A stretch of DNA of 41,683 nt from Candidatus Daviesbacteria bacterium (GCA_027451625.1 DAIDIY010000014.1:1-41683); one strand, 5' to 3'. Shown: positions 17,910-26,288, counted from the stretch's first letter. Notes: generated by a model not told the origin, from the letters alone. Translations and numbers: made by a program.

Positions 17910-18716
17910 ATGGATAAGCCAACAGAGGTAAATATTTTAGGTGTTAAAGTAAATAAAGTTGATCTTGATTTAGCGACTAAGATAGCGGAGGAAATGATAA
18001 AAAGAAATAAAAAGTATTATATCGTTACTCCTAATGTTGAGTTTATAATGGCTGCTCAGAAAGATCCATGGTTTAAAGAATGCCTTAATAATGCAGATCT
18101 TGCAATCCCGGACAGTTCTCATTTTAGCTGGGCAGTGAATATAAGTCATTTAAAAGGAATATTGAAATTGTTTTATCTTCCTTTTGTCATTTTACCTCCT
18201 AATATTATTCCGGGTGAGCACATCCCTGTGACTACTGGTATTGATTTGTTATATTCGATTTGTAAGGAAGCTGATAAAAAAGGTTTTACCATAGGTCTAA
18301 TTGGAGGAGAAGAGGGGGTAGCAGAATCAGCTGCAGAGTGCTTAATGAAAGAATTTAAAAATATAAAAATTATTTATGCAAATTCAGGCCCAGTGGTTAA
18401 TGCAGATGGTGAGGTAGATTCAATTAATAAAAAATCAAATAACATACCCAATATTCCTATGCTAGATATATTATTTGTAGGATTTGGTCAGCTGAAGCAG
18501 GAAAAATGGATTGTTAAAAATTTAGACAAACTTTCAATTCTGGTTGCAATTGGAGTAGGAGGTGCGTTGGATTTTGTTTCTGGTAGGGTTATTCGAGCTC
18601 CATTATGGATTAGAAAACTTGGATTAGAATGGTTTTTTCGTTTAACCATTCAACCTTGGAGAATTAAACGACAACTAACGATCTTATCTTTTGTGGAGAA
18701 GATGTTATCTTCTTGA
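17910..18716 (+). CDS. WecG/TagA/CpsF family glycosyltransferase (GT26)
   Basis: A 268-residue GT26 enzyme that would add N-acetylmannosamine-type sugars to a lipid-linked acceptor. The family pattern is clear: ILGVKVNKVDLDLA at the start, YIVTPNVEFIMAAQKDPWF, the acceptor/catalytic segment ADLAIPDSSHFSWA, GLIGGEEGVAE, DILFVGFGQLKQEKWI and GVGGALDFVSGRVIRAP, ending in a WFFRLTIQPWR amphipathic helix typical of membrane docking. The usual Asp-Gly of the catalytic segment is Asp-Ser here; the aspartate itself is kept. About 40 extra residues follow that segment. It is divergent from mreB and has its own leaderless-type promoter. Confidence 0.92.
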   Translation: MDKPTEVNILGVKVNKVDLDLATKIAEEMIKRNKKYYIVTPNVEFIMAAQKDPWFKECLNNADLAIPDSSHFSWAVNISHLKGILKLFYLPFVILPPNIIPGEHIPVTTGIDLLYSICKEADKKGFTIGLIGGEEGVAESAAECLMKEFKNIKIIYANSGPVVNADGEVDSINKKSNNIPNIPMLDILFVGFGQLKQEKWIVKNLDKLSILVAIGVGGALDFVSGRVIRAPLWIRKLGLEWFFRLTIQPWRIKRQLTILSFVEKMLSS

Positions 18717-18796
18717 AAGCCAAGATACTAAAGATATTGCTTCTGTAAAAACCTATTCGTTCGCAGTTAGCAGATAATATAGTTGAGTGATAGTAG

Positions 18797-19009
18797 TTAA
18801 ATAGAGTTACCTTTTTGAGTAATACCTAAAATCCAAAGAACTGCCTCTTTTTTATATCTTCTATCTCCTCGCGAATTGATTCTAATAGCAGGAAGTTTTC
18901 CCCTTTTGCCCCATCTTTTAATAGTTAGGGGAGATACTCTTAATACTTCGGCGACTTCTTTAACTGTTAGCAAGTCAGGTAAATCTTCAAGTGATATCTT
19001 GTTTGCCAT
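18797..19009 (-). CDS. Small helix-turn-helix (excisionase/MerR-like) DNA-binding protein
   Basis: A 70-residue protein with an HTH_17-type winged helix: LLTVKEVAEVLRVSPLTIKRWGKRGKLPAIRI followed by a short wing, GDRRYKKEAVLWIL. Such proteins are transcription factors or excisionase-like architectural proteins. No integrase or other mobile gene is nearby, so a regulator role is more likely. It lies alone between the WecG-like gene (convergent) and the rplL terminator. Position on the minus strand downstream of rplJL could let it be reached by read-through, but a strong hairpin separates them. Confidence 0.85.
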   Translation of the reverse strand: MANKISLEDLPDLLTVKEVAEVLRVSPLTIKRWGKRGKLPAIRINSRGDRRYKKEAVLWILGITQKGNSI

Positions 19010-19103
19010 ACTATCAACTTTTATATCACATGATCTCAGAAAGTGTCAACCCCTGTTTGAAATAATTTGTGTATATTTATTGAATAGATGAAAATATTTT
19101 TTT

Positions 19104-19147
19104 AAAATTCCCTAAGAGATTATTAAATAATCATCTTAGGGAATTTT
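19104..19147 (-). terminator. Terminator hairpin after rplJ-rplL
   Basis: A 14-base-pair outer stem (19104-19117 with 19134-19147) containing CCCTAAGA/TCTTAGGG, with a partly paired AT-rich interior. It lies 57 bases after the rplL stop. On the plus strand the stem ends in a TTTTT run, so it may work in both directions. It is the clearest terminator in this part of the window. Confidence 0.75.
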
Positions 19148-19204
19148 TATCAATTCATCTAACTTAATTTATATTTTAAGTTAAATTTTAATTTTCGTAA
19201 AAGT

Positions 19205-19657
19205 TTACTTTAACTCTACTGTTGCTCCAGCTGCTGTGAGTTTATTTTTTGCTTCTTCAGCCGTTTCTTTATTTACACCTTCTAGTACAGGTTTGGGAGC
19301 AGCTTCTACTAAGTCTTTAGCTTCTTTTAGGCCAAGAGTTGGAACGATCTCTCTTACTGCTTTAATGACGGAGATCTTATTTGCTCCAGCATTAGTTAGA
19401 ACTACATTAAATGTAGTTTGTTCAGGAGCAGCTTCTGTTGGACCTGCATTTGCTCCACTTGGTGCGGCAACTGCCACAGGAGCAGCTGCAGATACTCCAA
19501 ATTTATCTTCGAGAGCATGAACTAAATCTGCTAATTCTAGAACTGAAAGCTTTTCGATAGATTCAATAATCCCTTCTAAATTTTTAGAGATAGCTTTAGT
19601 TCCTTTCTCTGTTGTATTTTCTTCATTCTTGGTTGTACTTTGATTGTCTTCTGCCAT
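19205..19657 (-). CDS. rplL: Large ribosomal subunit protein bL12 (L7/L12)
   Basis: Stalk protein of the 50S subunit that recruits translation GTPases. From the ATG at 19657 it has 150 residues, with a charged, Asn/Thr/Glu-rich extension of about 25 residues before the dimerisation domain ([20 protein letters not shown]), an Ala/Pro hinge, and the C-terminal domain ([39 protein letters not shown]). The frame continues upstream to a GTG at 19708, but the ATG gives a more typical beginning (MAEDNQ). It follows rplJ by 126 bases and is probably co-transcribed with it. Confidence 0.95.
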   Translation of the reverse strand: MAEDNQSTTKNEENTTEKGTKAISKNLEGIIESIEKLSVLELADLVHALEDKFGVSAAAPVAVAAPSGANAGPTEAAPEQTTFNVVLTNAGANKISVIKAVREIVPTLGLKEAKDLVEAAPKPVLEGVNKETAEEAKNKLTAAGATVELK

Positions 19658-19783
19658 AGATTGTTTGAATAATTTTGACCAAATCTGAAATCCGAAATCA
19701 TTCAACACGGTTGAAAGTTTTAAATAATTTTAGACTTGATCTAAATAGCTATTCTATTCACCACCTTTCATCTTTTAATTAAT

Positions 19784-20311
19784 TTATGCTGATTTTTGGG
19801 TTTTAATTTGACTCAAAGCATAGACTAGATTCCTTAAATTTCCAGTTAATACTCCTTCTATACCTCGGATTGGAGCTACTAGAATTCCGACTACTTTAGC
19901 TTGAAGTTCAATCTTAGAGGGAAGAGAAGATAATTGATTAACATCTGATGCTGTCAAAAAATCAGTATTTAGGAACCCTCCCTTGATTTGGCCAATACCA
20001 AAATCCTTTAATGCTTTAACTAGAGATTTGATAGGTGAAATCTCGTCTGCATAAGCAAATAGGGTAGCTGTAGAACCCGATAATAACTGTGTGCTCTTAA
20101 TTTTACGATCAGTCTTTTCTAGGGATAAGTTTAATAAAGTATTTTTTGTAACAGTAAATTCGGCCTCTTGGATTTTAAGGGCTTTACGAAGTTCAGAGAG
20201 TTGAGTCATAGTCATACCTTTATAATCAGTGAAAATTACTGCATGAGCTCTGCTTAGTTTATCTGTAAACAATGACACTGATTCTTCTTTTTGTTGTCTA
20301 GTTTTAGCCAT
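19784..20311 (-). CDS. rplJ: Large ribosomal subunit protein uL10
   Basis: Base of the ribosomal stalk, 175 residues, normal length. The N-terminal domain is typical: KEESVSLFTDKLSRAHAVIFTDY, then GMTMTQLSELRKALK, and the NTLLNLSL segment. The C-terminal helix that binds L7/L12 dimers is at LTGNLRNLVYALSQIK. It heads the rplJ-rplL pair, which here is separated by about 4 kb from secE-nusG-rplK-rplA instead of following it directly as in many bacteria. Upstream lies an L10-leader-like RNA element that may allow L10 to repress its own synthesis. Confidence 0.96.
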   Translation of the reverse strand: MAKTRQQKEESVSLFTDKLSRAHAVIFTDYKGMTMTQLSELRKALKIQEAEFTVTKNTLLNLSLEKTDRKIKSTQLLSGSTATLFAYADEISPIKSLVKALKDFGIGQIKGGFLNTDFLTASDVNQLSSLPSKIELQAKVVGILVAPIRGIEGVLTGNLRNLVYALSQIKTQKSA

Positions 20312-20344
20312 AAATTAATCGTCGAAATAAAATTTAGCTTAAAT

Positions 20345-20409
20345 AAGTAGCACAGAGAAGATCCAGATTCTGGATAGCCTCAGTAAGATTTATGCCTTTT
20401 TTGCTACTT
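20345..20409 (-). promoter_or_regulatory. L10 leader-like RNA element upstream of rplJ
   Basis: Read on the minus strand, an 8-base-pair closing stem AAGTAGCA/TGCTACTT (ends at 20409 and 20345) encloses about 49 bases. These include ACTGAGGCT, a 6-base-pair hairpin (20361-20375) and CTTCTCTGTGC. The order, with GAGGC on one side and a CTCTGTGC-like segment on the other, resembles the autoregulatory L10 leader of other bacteria. It begins about 98 bases before the rplJ start and ends 33 bases before it. The match is by eye only. Confidence 0.5.
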
Positions 20410-20530
20410 ACTATCTTAAGCTATGTGTATTCTAAATTAATTGAGTTTATATTGTCAATAATCCTTATTAAACTACAGGATATAGTCTGTATAAATTATA
20501 GGTTGCTCTGTTGATAATTTTAAAGTATAG

Positions 20531-20558
20531 TTGACTCTGTACGCATTATTTTTATATT
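20531..20558 (+). promoter_or_regulatory. Promoter for acyltransferase gene, leaderless layout
   Basis: TTGACT (20531-20536), 16-base spacer, TATATT (20553-20558). The ATG at 20568 lies nine bases after the -10 box and there is no Shine-Dalgarno sequence. Confidence 0.65.
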
Positions 20559-20567
20559 CTAAACCTT

Positions 20568-21521
20568 ATGATTAAAGAAGGAGAATTAAATCCTAGGACA
20601 TTAAATACTCTTGCATTAGCAAGAAGAAGAAATAACACACTCCCTGCTTTCTTAAAGAATGGTGTTTATCGATCTGAGTCGAGGCTTTTAAGAACAATGA
20701 GAGATGGCTTATTTCGTCTCATATTTAGGGAAATTATAATAGAAGGAGCAGCAAACTGGGAGAGCGCAGTGGATAGTATTAAAGGTGGTGAAAAATATAT
20801 TTTAACTTGCAATCATACAACAGATGCGGATACGGCTGCGTTTGAAAGAGCGGTCGATCTAGCATCAAAAACACTAGGAACTAAACCGCGATTGACTTGG
20901 GTCGCAGGATTAAAAATGGATGAGAGAAATGGAACAAGAATTTTTGCTGAATCTGTCAATCGTGTATATGTTCCTACCCCACAAGATTTGACTAATATTA
21001 ATAAAGCTCGTAAAGATCCCCATTTAGGACTATCAGATAAAGAAAAGCTAGATTTTTACTACAAAAAAATTCATGAGTTTGGTAAAGAATCTTTTAGAGA
21101 AGCTAAATTGAGATTGGATAATGGGGATGTTCTTTGTTTGTTCCCAGAAGCTACTAGATCAAGGACCGGTTTGATAAATTTCGATATAGATGATATAGCA
21201 AAAGTTATGGTTGCAAATTTATTTCATCGTCTAGGAGATATACAAATTATTCCTTCTGCTGTATCTGGTCTGCATAGTTTTTTCCCTCCTGAAAACAACG
21301 AAAGGATCATATCTTCTTTTATCTTAGGCGGACTTAGGCTAAGACAAATTCGTCCTAAAATTGTTTTTGGAAGGCCTTATTCTTTTTCAGACTTAATTAA
21401 TGAGACTGCAAGTAAAAGGTGGAATATAGCTATGGCGAGGATTGCTCAGTTAAATCCAGAGAATATTGATCCTAAAGATACTTCCTTAATCACAAGTTTA
21501 ATAGCTGATTATAGTTATTAA
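20568..21521 (+). CDS. PlsC-like 1-acylglycerol-3-phosphate acyltransferase family protein
   Basis: A 317-residue acyltransferase of the glycerophospholipid family. Motif I, the catalytic HX4D, is in TCNHTTDAD (about residues 82-90), and motif III is FPEATRSRTG, where the usual Gly of EGTR is Ala. A substrate-site segment with IFAESVNRVYVPTP lies between them. It is longer than classical PlsC (about 240 residues), with an extra N-terminal segment of about 60 residues and an insertion before motif III. No strong membrane helix is evident, so it may be peripheral. It could acylate imported lysolipids or glycolipids. It ends seven bases from the convergent dockerin gene. Confidence 0.85.
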   Translation: MIKEGELNPRTLNTLALARRRNNTLPAFLKNGVYRSESRLLRTMRDGLFRLIFREIIIEGAANWESAVDSIKGGEKYILTCNHTTDADTAAFERAVDLASKTLGTKPRLTWVAGLKMDERNGTRIFAESVNRVYVPTPQDLTNINKARKDPHLGLSDKEKLDFYYKKIHEFGKESFREAKLRLDNGDVLCLFPEATRSRTGLINFDIDDIAKVMVANLFHRLGDIQIIPSAVSGLHSFFPPENNERIISSFILGGLRLRQIRPKIVFGRPYSFSDLINETASKRWNIAMARIAQLNPENIDPKDTSLITSLIADYSY

Positions 21522-21528
21522 GTTATCG

Positions 21529-22440
21529 TCAAAAGCTTTCATTGCTTCCTGGAAAATGATTCCATGTAGGTTTAATAAAACCTCCTATAGGAGGAGGAGT
21601 AACTATTATTGCAGAAGATGTAGCTGACGGGATGGGGGTTGGAGCTGTTGAATACCATACTCCTGAAGCTCCAGTTTGACCCATATTTTTTATTATAAAA
21701 GCTAGATCTAAGCTGTTAACAACACCATCTCCATTAATATCCGCTCGTGAATTAAAATTAGATTGTCCCGCAGTTGTACCGAAAGCATTCAGAGCTACTG
21801 CGTAATCTGCTGAATCAATAGTATTATCTTCGTTTAGGTCTCCAGGAATTAAATTAAGAGGTTGACCGTTATTCAAAACTGTTTCACCAGGTAAAACAGT
21901 AAATGTTGATGCTATGTCTATCTGAGCTGGACCTTTAATATATGCTGTATATATATCTCCTATGGTGAGTCCTGCTAAGCTAATATTTGAGAAAGCTCCT
22001 GAAGAATCAGTATTTATAGATAGAGTTAGTATGTAAGTTGGTTTTGTATGGGCTTGTCCAGAGGCAATACCAATAAATATAGGTTGATTTTGATTGCCTG
22101 TACGTCCTACGAATATGACTTTTCCAGAAAGAGTGGGACCAAAAGTAGGTACTGCTGGGGTAGGAGTATCAGTAGCAAGAGATTGGTCTGGGGTGGGCGT
22201 AGTAGCCGATTGAGTTGAATTTAAGAGAGTTTGTAGGTCCTGCAGAGGAGATGTTTGTGGAACTTCAGTAGCACTCTGTGTAGCATTATTAGTTGGTGGA
22301 ATAGGTGAAATTGTAGGTCCTGCAGCATGGCTACTAAATATTTGTGTTTGTTTAACCATATAAAAGGTTAGGGGTATACTAATTAAAATAATTATAAAAC
22401 CAACAATGAGAATAATTTGCTTCAATGAAAGACCTGACAT
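21529..22440 (-). CDS. Anchored protein with dockerin type I-like repeats
   Basis: A 303-residue exported protein. An N-terminal membrane helix (about residues 8-28) is followed by a Thr/Pro/Ser linker, a beta-sandwich-like domain (VIFVGRTGNQNQPIFIGIAS through VLPGETVLNNG) and then two calcium-binding dockerin-like repeats: GDLNEDNTIDSADYAVALNAFG and ADINGDGVVNSLDLAFIIKNMG. It ends in another Pro/Ser/Thr tail. In cellulolytic bacteria such repeats bind cohesins, but no cohesin domain is visible here; in CPR they may serve as calcium-stabilised surface modules. It is divergent from the flippase-like gene with only 49 bases between starts. Confidence 0.85.
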   Translation of the reverse strand: MSGLSLKQIILIVGFIIILISIPLTFYMVKQTQIFSSHAAGPTISPIPPTNNATQSATEVPQTSPLQDLQTLLNSTQSATTPTPDQSLATDTPTPAVPTFGPTLSGKVIFVGRTGNQNQPIFIGIASGQAHTKPTYILTLSINTDSSGAFSNISLAGLTIGDIYTAYIKGPAQIDIASTFTVLPGETVLNNGQPLNLIPGDLNEDNTIDSADYAVALNAFGTTAGQSNFNSRADINGDGVVNSLDLAFIIKNMGQTGASGVWYSTAPTPIPSATSSAIIVTPPPIGGFIKPTWNHFPGSNESF

Positions 22441-22489
22441 AATATATTAACAAGATAACATATAAAAAATATAAAACTCAAACGCTAAG

Positions 22490-23497
22490 ATGAAAAAAGT
22501 TTTACTAAAAGTTGGAATAAATACCTTATTAGGCATTATTCTAATATTTATTTGGAGTAGATTTGTTAATTTATTCCAAATAGTATCAATTTTAAAAACT
22601 ATAAAAATAGTATATCTATTATCTTTTTTTGTGCTAACTATTTTTTCTTCAATTTTACGATCCTTACGTTTCAAATTATTAATATCTATACCCAAAATTA
22701 CGCTTAAAGATTTAGTAATGTTAAATTTTATGAGTCAGTTTTTGTCGTTCATGATTCCAATTAGGGCTGGAGAGATTAGTAAAGGAGTCTATTTATCTTC
22801 AGAATTTTCTCTACCTCTTACTAAGACATTAGTATGGGTATTTATAGATCGTTTCCTCGATTTTTGGACAGTACTTTTTTTAATCCTAATTATTCTTTTA
22901 TTAAATCACACAATAGTCCCGCTTAAAGTTATTCTTGTAATACTTCTAATCTTTGTTGGATTTACAGTGATGTCTTTTTTCATTGTGTATCATCAGCATG
23001 TAGGAAGGAAAATTATATATAATTTTAGTTCAATATTTATATTTGAATCTATAAAGAGCCATTTTATAACTTTTTCAGATTCAATAATTTCTGGATTTGA
23101 AGTCTTGCATTACAGTTTTACAAAGCTTTCTCTTTTAATCTTAATCTCTATTTTTGCTTTTATTTCAGATGGTATAGTTTGGTTCGCGATTTTTTTATCA
23201 TTAAAAGAAAACTTTGGAATTATCAATAGTATTCTTGCCAATTTATTTTTATCCTTGACTTTTTTAATTCCATCCTCACCAGGTTATATAGGGACAGCAG
23301 AAGCTTCAGGGTTAATAGTTTTTAGTGGAATATTGAAGTTGAATACAAACTTAGCATCGGCTGGGACTGTTTTATTTCATGTTTTAAATTTAATTTTACT
23401 GCCTATTCTGGGAATCTCTGCAATTTATTTCTTAAAGTTTAACTTGGAATTAGTTTGGAAAAGGTTGATTAAGAAAGAAAAGAGTAATTTTAATTGA
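22490..23497 (+). CDS. Flippase-like / LPG synthase TM-type integral membrane protein (UPF0104 family)
   Basis: A 335-residue polytopic protein with about eight hydrophobic segments. The family signatures are an early SILRSLRFKLLI segment, MSQFLSFMIPIRAGEISKGVYL, and near the C-terminus FLIPSSPGYIGTAEASGLIVF. This family includes the membrane part of lysylphosphatidylglycerol synthase and glycan flippase-like proteins; no catalytic aminoacyl-transferase domain is present. It may translocate a lipid-linked glycan made by the nearby glycosyltransferases. TTAACA (22447-22452) and TATAAA (22470-22475), 17 bases apart, could form its promoter. Confidence 0.88.
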   Translation: MKKVLLKVGINTLLGIILIFIWSRFVNLFQIVSILKTIKIVYLLSFFVLTIFSSILRSLRFKLLISIPKITLKDLVMLNFMSQFLSFMIPIRAGEISKGVYLSSEFSLPLTKTLVWVFIDRFLDFWTVLFLILIILLLNHTIVPLKVILVILLIFVGFTVMSFFIVYHQHVGRKIIYNFSSIFIFESIKSHFITFSDSIISGFEVLHYSFTKLSLLILISIFAFISDGIVWFAIFLSLKENFGIINSILANLFLSLTFLIPSSPGYIGTAEASGLIVFSGILKLNTNLASAGTVLFHVLNLILLPILGISAIYFLKFNLELVWKRLIKKEKSNFN

Positions 23498-23534
23498 AGA
23501 GCTAGGATATATTTTATTTTGCTTTTTGTATAGA

Positions 23535-23563
23535 TTGACTAAGATATATGTAAGAGTTACTAT
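23535..23563 (+). promoter_or_regulatory. Promoter deciding the start of the unknown gene at 23571
   Basis: TTGACT (23535-23540), 17-base spacer, TACTAT (23558-23563). Transcription would begin at or next to the ATG at 23571, so the mRNA is leaderless. The reading frame opens further upstream at a TTG (23526), but that part lies upstream of and inside the promoter. Confidence 0.7.
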
Positions 23564-23570
23564 CAATAAA

Positions 23571-24272
23571 ATGGCTCTAATAGTTGAAACAGATCAGCTA
23601 AAGATTCCTAAATTAGTTACTGAATTAAGATGTTCACCACAGAATGAACCTCCATATAATCCAATATCTTTAATAGATAAGGGAATGAATTCAATACTTA
23701 ATGGTAGCCAAGTTAATCCGATTATGAGTGATTTCCTTGCCCCGAGTGAAGCTTTACTGTTATACCTTTGTTATAGAAAGATACTTAGTCCAGTTGAAGG
23801 AATAGGTGTGCCTGTAAAAGATGGGAAGGTTATAGTTCCAATGGCAGATTTCGAATTAAGACCTTATCAGTATCAAATTTTTCCTGTAGAAGGTCCTATA
23901 GAAGATCAAGATTACAGTGTAAAGATAACCCTTGGAACAGGAAGATTTTATAATCCATTATTTAGGATAGAAAATGGAAATAGTCTAGGTGATAATGAAG
24001 GACATGATTTAATTAAATTAACTCTGAAATGGATAGATGGAGATGTGTCAAGCACTGTCTTTAGATTTTCTCCAACAAGAATTAGTCGCCAAGATATTGG
24101 AGGTGAGCCTGTTTTTTCTTCTTTAGGAATGAAAGATCCCGAAAGGTTAAGTTATTTAGGTAAATGGCTGATGGAACGACCAAGGGATAGAAGGTTAGAA
24201 GAATATAGAGCTGCTTTGCAAGAGTTTAAGAGGACAGTAGCTCATATTCCACCTGTAGGTTCTTCAAGTTAA
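23571..24272 (+). CDS. Unknown soluble protein
   Basis: A 233-residue protein with no signal peptide, membrane helix or motif that I recognise. It opens MALIVETDQLKIPKLVTELR and contains a beta-rich middle (VPMADFELRPYQYQIFPVEG, YSVKITLGTGRFYNPLFRIENG) and a charged helical C-terminus (ERPRDRRLEEYRAALQEFKR). The coding character is good: it has a strong promoter immediately upstream and ends 21 bases from the convergent rplA. It could be a small lineage-specific cytoplasmic protein. No function is proposed. Confidence 0.7.
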   Translation: MALIVETDQLKIPKLVTELRCSPQNEPPYNPISLIDKGMNSILNGSQVNPIMSDFLAPSEALLLYLCYRKILSPVEGIGVPVKDGKVIVPMADFELRPYQYQIFPVEGPIEDQDYSVKITLGTGRFYNPLFRIENGNSLGDNEGHDLIKLTLKWIDGDVSSTVFRFSPTRISRQDIGGEPVFSSLGMKDPERLSYLGKWLMERPRDRRLEEYRAALQEFKRTVAHIPPVGSSS

Positions 24273-24293
24273 TCTAACAGGATTTTAATAAAA

Positions 24294-25151
24294 CTATTTA
24301 TTAAGTGAGTTAAAATCGATCTTAATTCCTGGCCCCATGGTTGGTGAGATAGTAATCTTTTGGATTTTAGATCGACCTATTGCAGTATATAATGCTTTTA
24401 AATTAGTGGTAATCTCTAGAGTAGGTTGATCTATTTTGCCTATAGATATATGTATTACTTTACCTTTTGGTTCGCTCTTATATTCAGACTTGCCTCCTTT
24501 TAGATCAGATATCATTTTAGCTAAATTTTGGGTAACAGTTCCATTCTTTGGGCTGGGCATAAGTCCTCGTGGACCAAGTATTCGAGCAGCTTTAGCTATC
24601 TTAGGCATCCACTCTGGAGTTGTTACTAAGACATCGAAGTTAATTTTCCCTTTAAGTATTTCTTCAATAGTTTCATCATTTCCATCTACATCAGCTCCAG
24701 CTTCTTTGGCATCTTTGCCAAAAGCAAGGATAGTTAGTTTTTTTCCTGCAGTAAAAGGCATCGTGACTAAGCCACGGATGCCAGTTGAGCTAGTATTTAA
24801 ATGAGCCTCCAAAGTGGAAATGAATTTACTATAAGAAACCTCTTTGGCAAGTTCAATAGCTTCATTTATGGGATAGTTTTTATTTCTATCAACCTTAGCA
24901 GCTACATGTTGGTATCTCTGGCTTCTTATCTTTCGTTGATTGGATCTTTTAATAGAAGATTTAGCATCAGGTCCTTTAGCTTTTATGTTTTTTTCGGAGT
25001 CGTTTTTTTCCAGTGATAACTTAGAATCTAATAAATCTTTATCTTCGGTTTTAACTTGACCCTCATGGCCTTTTTGTATCTCTTTCTTAGGTTCCTTTTT
25101 ATTAGATCCCAGGATTGAATCATCAATCAATTTTGTTTTTGTTTTTCCCAT
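24294..25151 (-). CDS. rplA: Large ribosomal subunit protein uL1 with long N-terminal extension
   Basis: L1 stalk protein, 285 residues against about 230 in most bacteria. The conserved part starts near residue 75 (SQRYQHVAAKVDRNKNYPINEAI) and includes the signature LGPRGLMPSPKNGTV and the C-terminal TISPTMGPGIKID. The first about 75 residues are Lys/Glu/Asp-rich and low complexity (KKEPKKEIQKGHEGQ), which looks disordered. Four bases separate it from rplK. It is the last gene of the secE-nusG-rplK-rplA unit and is convergent with the unknown gene at 23571. L1 is absent in some CPR lineages, so its presence here narrows placement. Confidence 0.96.
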   Translation of the reverse strand: MGKTKTKLIDDSILGSNKKEPKKEIQKGHEGQVKTEDKDLLDSKLSLEKNDSEKNIKAKGPDAKSSIKRSNQRKIRSQRYQHVAAKVDRNKNYPINEAIELAKEVSYSKFISTLEAHLNTSSTGIRGLVTMPFTAGKKLTILAFGKDAKEAGADVDGNDETIEEILKGKINFDVLVTTPEWMPKIAKAARILGPRGLMPSPKNGTVTQNLAKMISDLKGGKSEYKSEPKGKVIHISIGKIDQPTLEITTNLKALYTAIGRSKIQKITISPTMGPGIKIDFNSLNK

Positions 25152-25155
25152 AATT

Positions 25156-25581
25156 TTAACTTTGAACTTTTATTCCCATAGACCTGGCAGTACCAGCAAC
25201 TATTTTTTTGGCTGCTTCAATATTATCTGTGTTTAAGTCAGGTAATTTCGCTTCGGCAATTTTCTTTACCTGATCCTCAGTTAAGGTCTTAAATACTTCT
25301 TTACCGGCTGTTCCAGACCCTTTTTCTATACTTAGAGCTTTTTTGATCATCTCTGCAACTGGAGGTTCTTTAGTAATGAATGAAAATGTTCTATCCTCAA
25401 AGACTGTAATAACAACTGGAAGTATATTACCTGATTTTTCTTTTGTTTTTTCATTAAACGATTTTACAAAATCCATAATTGGTAGACCATGTTGACCTAA
25501 AGCCGGACCAACTGGAGGTGCTGCAGTTGCTGCTCCTGCGGGGATATTTAATTTAATAAACGTTTTTATCTTTTTTGCCAT
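25156..25581 (-). CDS. rplK: Large ribosomal subunit protein uL11
   Basis: GTPase-centre protein, 141 residues, normal length. The N-terminal domain has KLNIPAGAATAAPPVGPALGQ followed by HGLPIMDFVKSFN, and the C-terminal rRNA-binding domain ends in VAGTARSMGIKV. It sits between nusG (2-base gap) and rplA (4-base gap), the normal bacterial order. Confidence 0.98.
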   Translation of the reverse strand: MAKKIKTFIKLNIPAGAATAAPPVGPALGQHGLPIMDFVKSFNEKTKEKSGNILPVVITVFEDRTFSFITKEPPVAEMIKKALSIEKGSGTAGKEVFKTLTEDQVKKIAEAKLPDLNTDNIEAAKKIVAGTARSMGIKVQS

Positions 25582-25583
25582 AT

Positions 25584-26243
25584 TTATAGTTTATTTACTT
25601 GTAGAAAATCTAACTCTACAGGTGTCTCTCGTCCGAATATAGATACTAAAACGCGTACCTTACCTTTTTCTTTATCAACAGATTCTACTTTTCCGATAAA
25701 TTCAGCGAAAGGTCCATCGATGATTTTGACCGTATCTCCTTCAGAGAAAACACTTTTATAAGTTGGTTGTCCACCTTGTTCCATATAACGAACAATGGTC
25801 TGTACTTCATGTTCAGGTATGGGTGTTGGCTTGTTACTCATTCCTATAAACGAAGTTACTCCTTGAGTAGTTCTTACTGCAAGCCATGCTATGTCATCTA
25901 AAATCATTTTTACTAATATATATCCTGGAAAAATTTTTTCCTTTACAGTAGCTTTCTTGCCACCTTTTATTTCAATTCTCTCTTGTGTGGGTACTAGAAT
26001 ATCTAATATTTTATTCTCTAGATGCTCTGACTCTACTCTTTGTTTTAATGTTTGAGCTACTCGATTTTCATGTCCTGAATAAGTATGGACAACGTACCAT
26101 TTAGCTCCTGTAGAAGTACTTTCAGGAACAACGTCTGTATTTGGAGTCTCTGAATTAGTACCTTCTGTTTTGCTTGTTTGATCATCCTCAGAACCAGATT
26201 GACCATTTATATTAGGGTCTTCTTTTATTTTTTTGTCATCCAT
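25584..26243 (-). CDS. nusG: Transcription termination/antitermination protein NusG
   Basis: NusG binds RNA polymerase and links it to ribosomes or Rho. It is 219 residues against about 180. An acidic, Asn/Ser/Thr-rich extension of about 47 residues precedes the NGN domain, which starts at KWYVVHTYSGHENRVAQTL and contains EKIFPGYILVKM. The KOW domain (EGDTVKIIDGPFAEFIGKVE) is near the C-terminus. It is encoded between secE and rplK as usual. The extension has no recognisable domain. Confidence 0.97.
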   Translation of the reverse strand: MDDKKIKEDPNINGQSGSEDDQTSKTEGTNSETPNTDVVPESTSTGAKWYVVHTYSGHENRVAQTLKQRVESEHLENKILDILVPTQERIEIKGGKKATVKEKIFPGYILVKMILDDIAWLAVRTTQGVTSFIGMSNKPTPIPEHEVQTIVRYMEQGGQPTYKSVFSEGDTVKIIDGPFAEFIGKVESVDKEKGKVRVLVSIFGRETPVELDFLQVNKL

Positions 26244-26288
26244 ATTAGCTTAGATTTTATGGGCAAGATATTTAATAGTAATTTATTT

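Noticed and set aside
18797-19009. The excisionase-like HTH gene as a sign of an integrated element
   Set aside because: No integrase, att-like repeat or foreign base composition is nearby; both flanks are core genes.
19236-19520. A plus-strand frame of 94 codons opposite rplL
   Set aside because: It is the reverse shadow of the Ala-rich L7/L12 gene and has no promoter.
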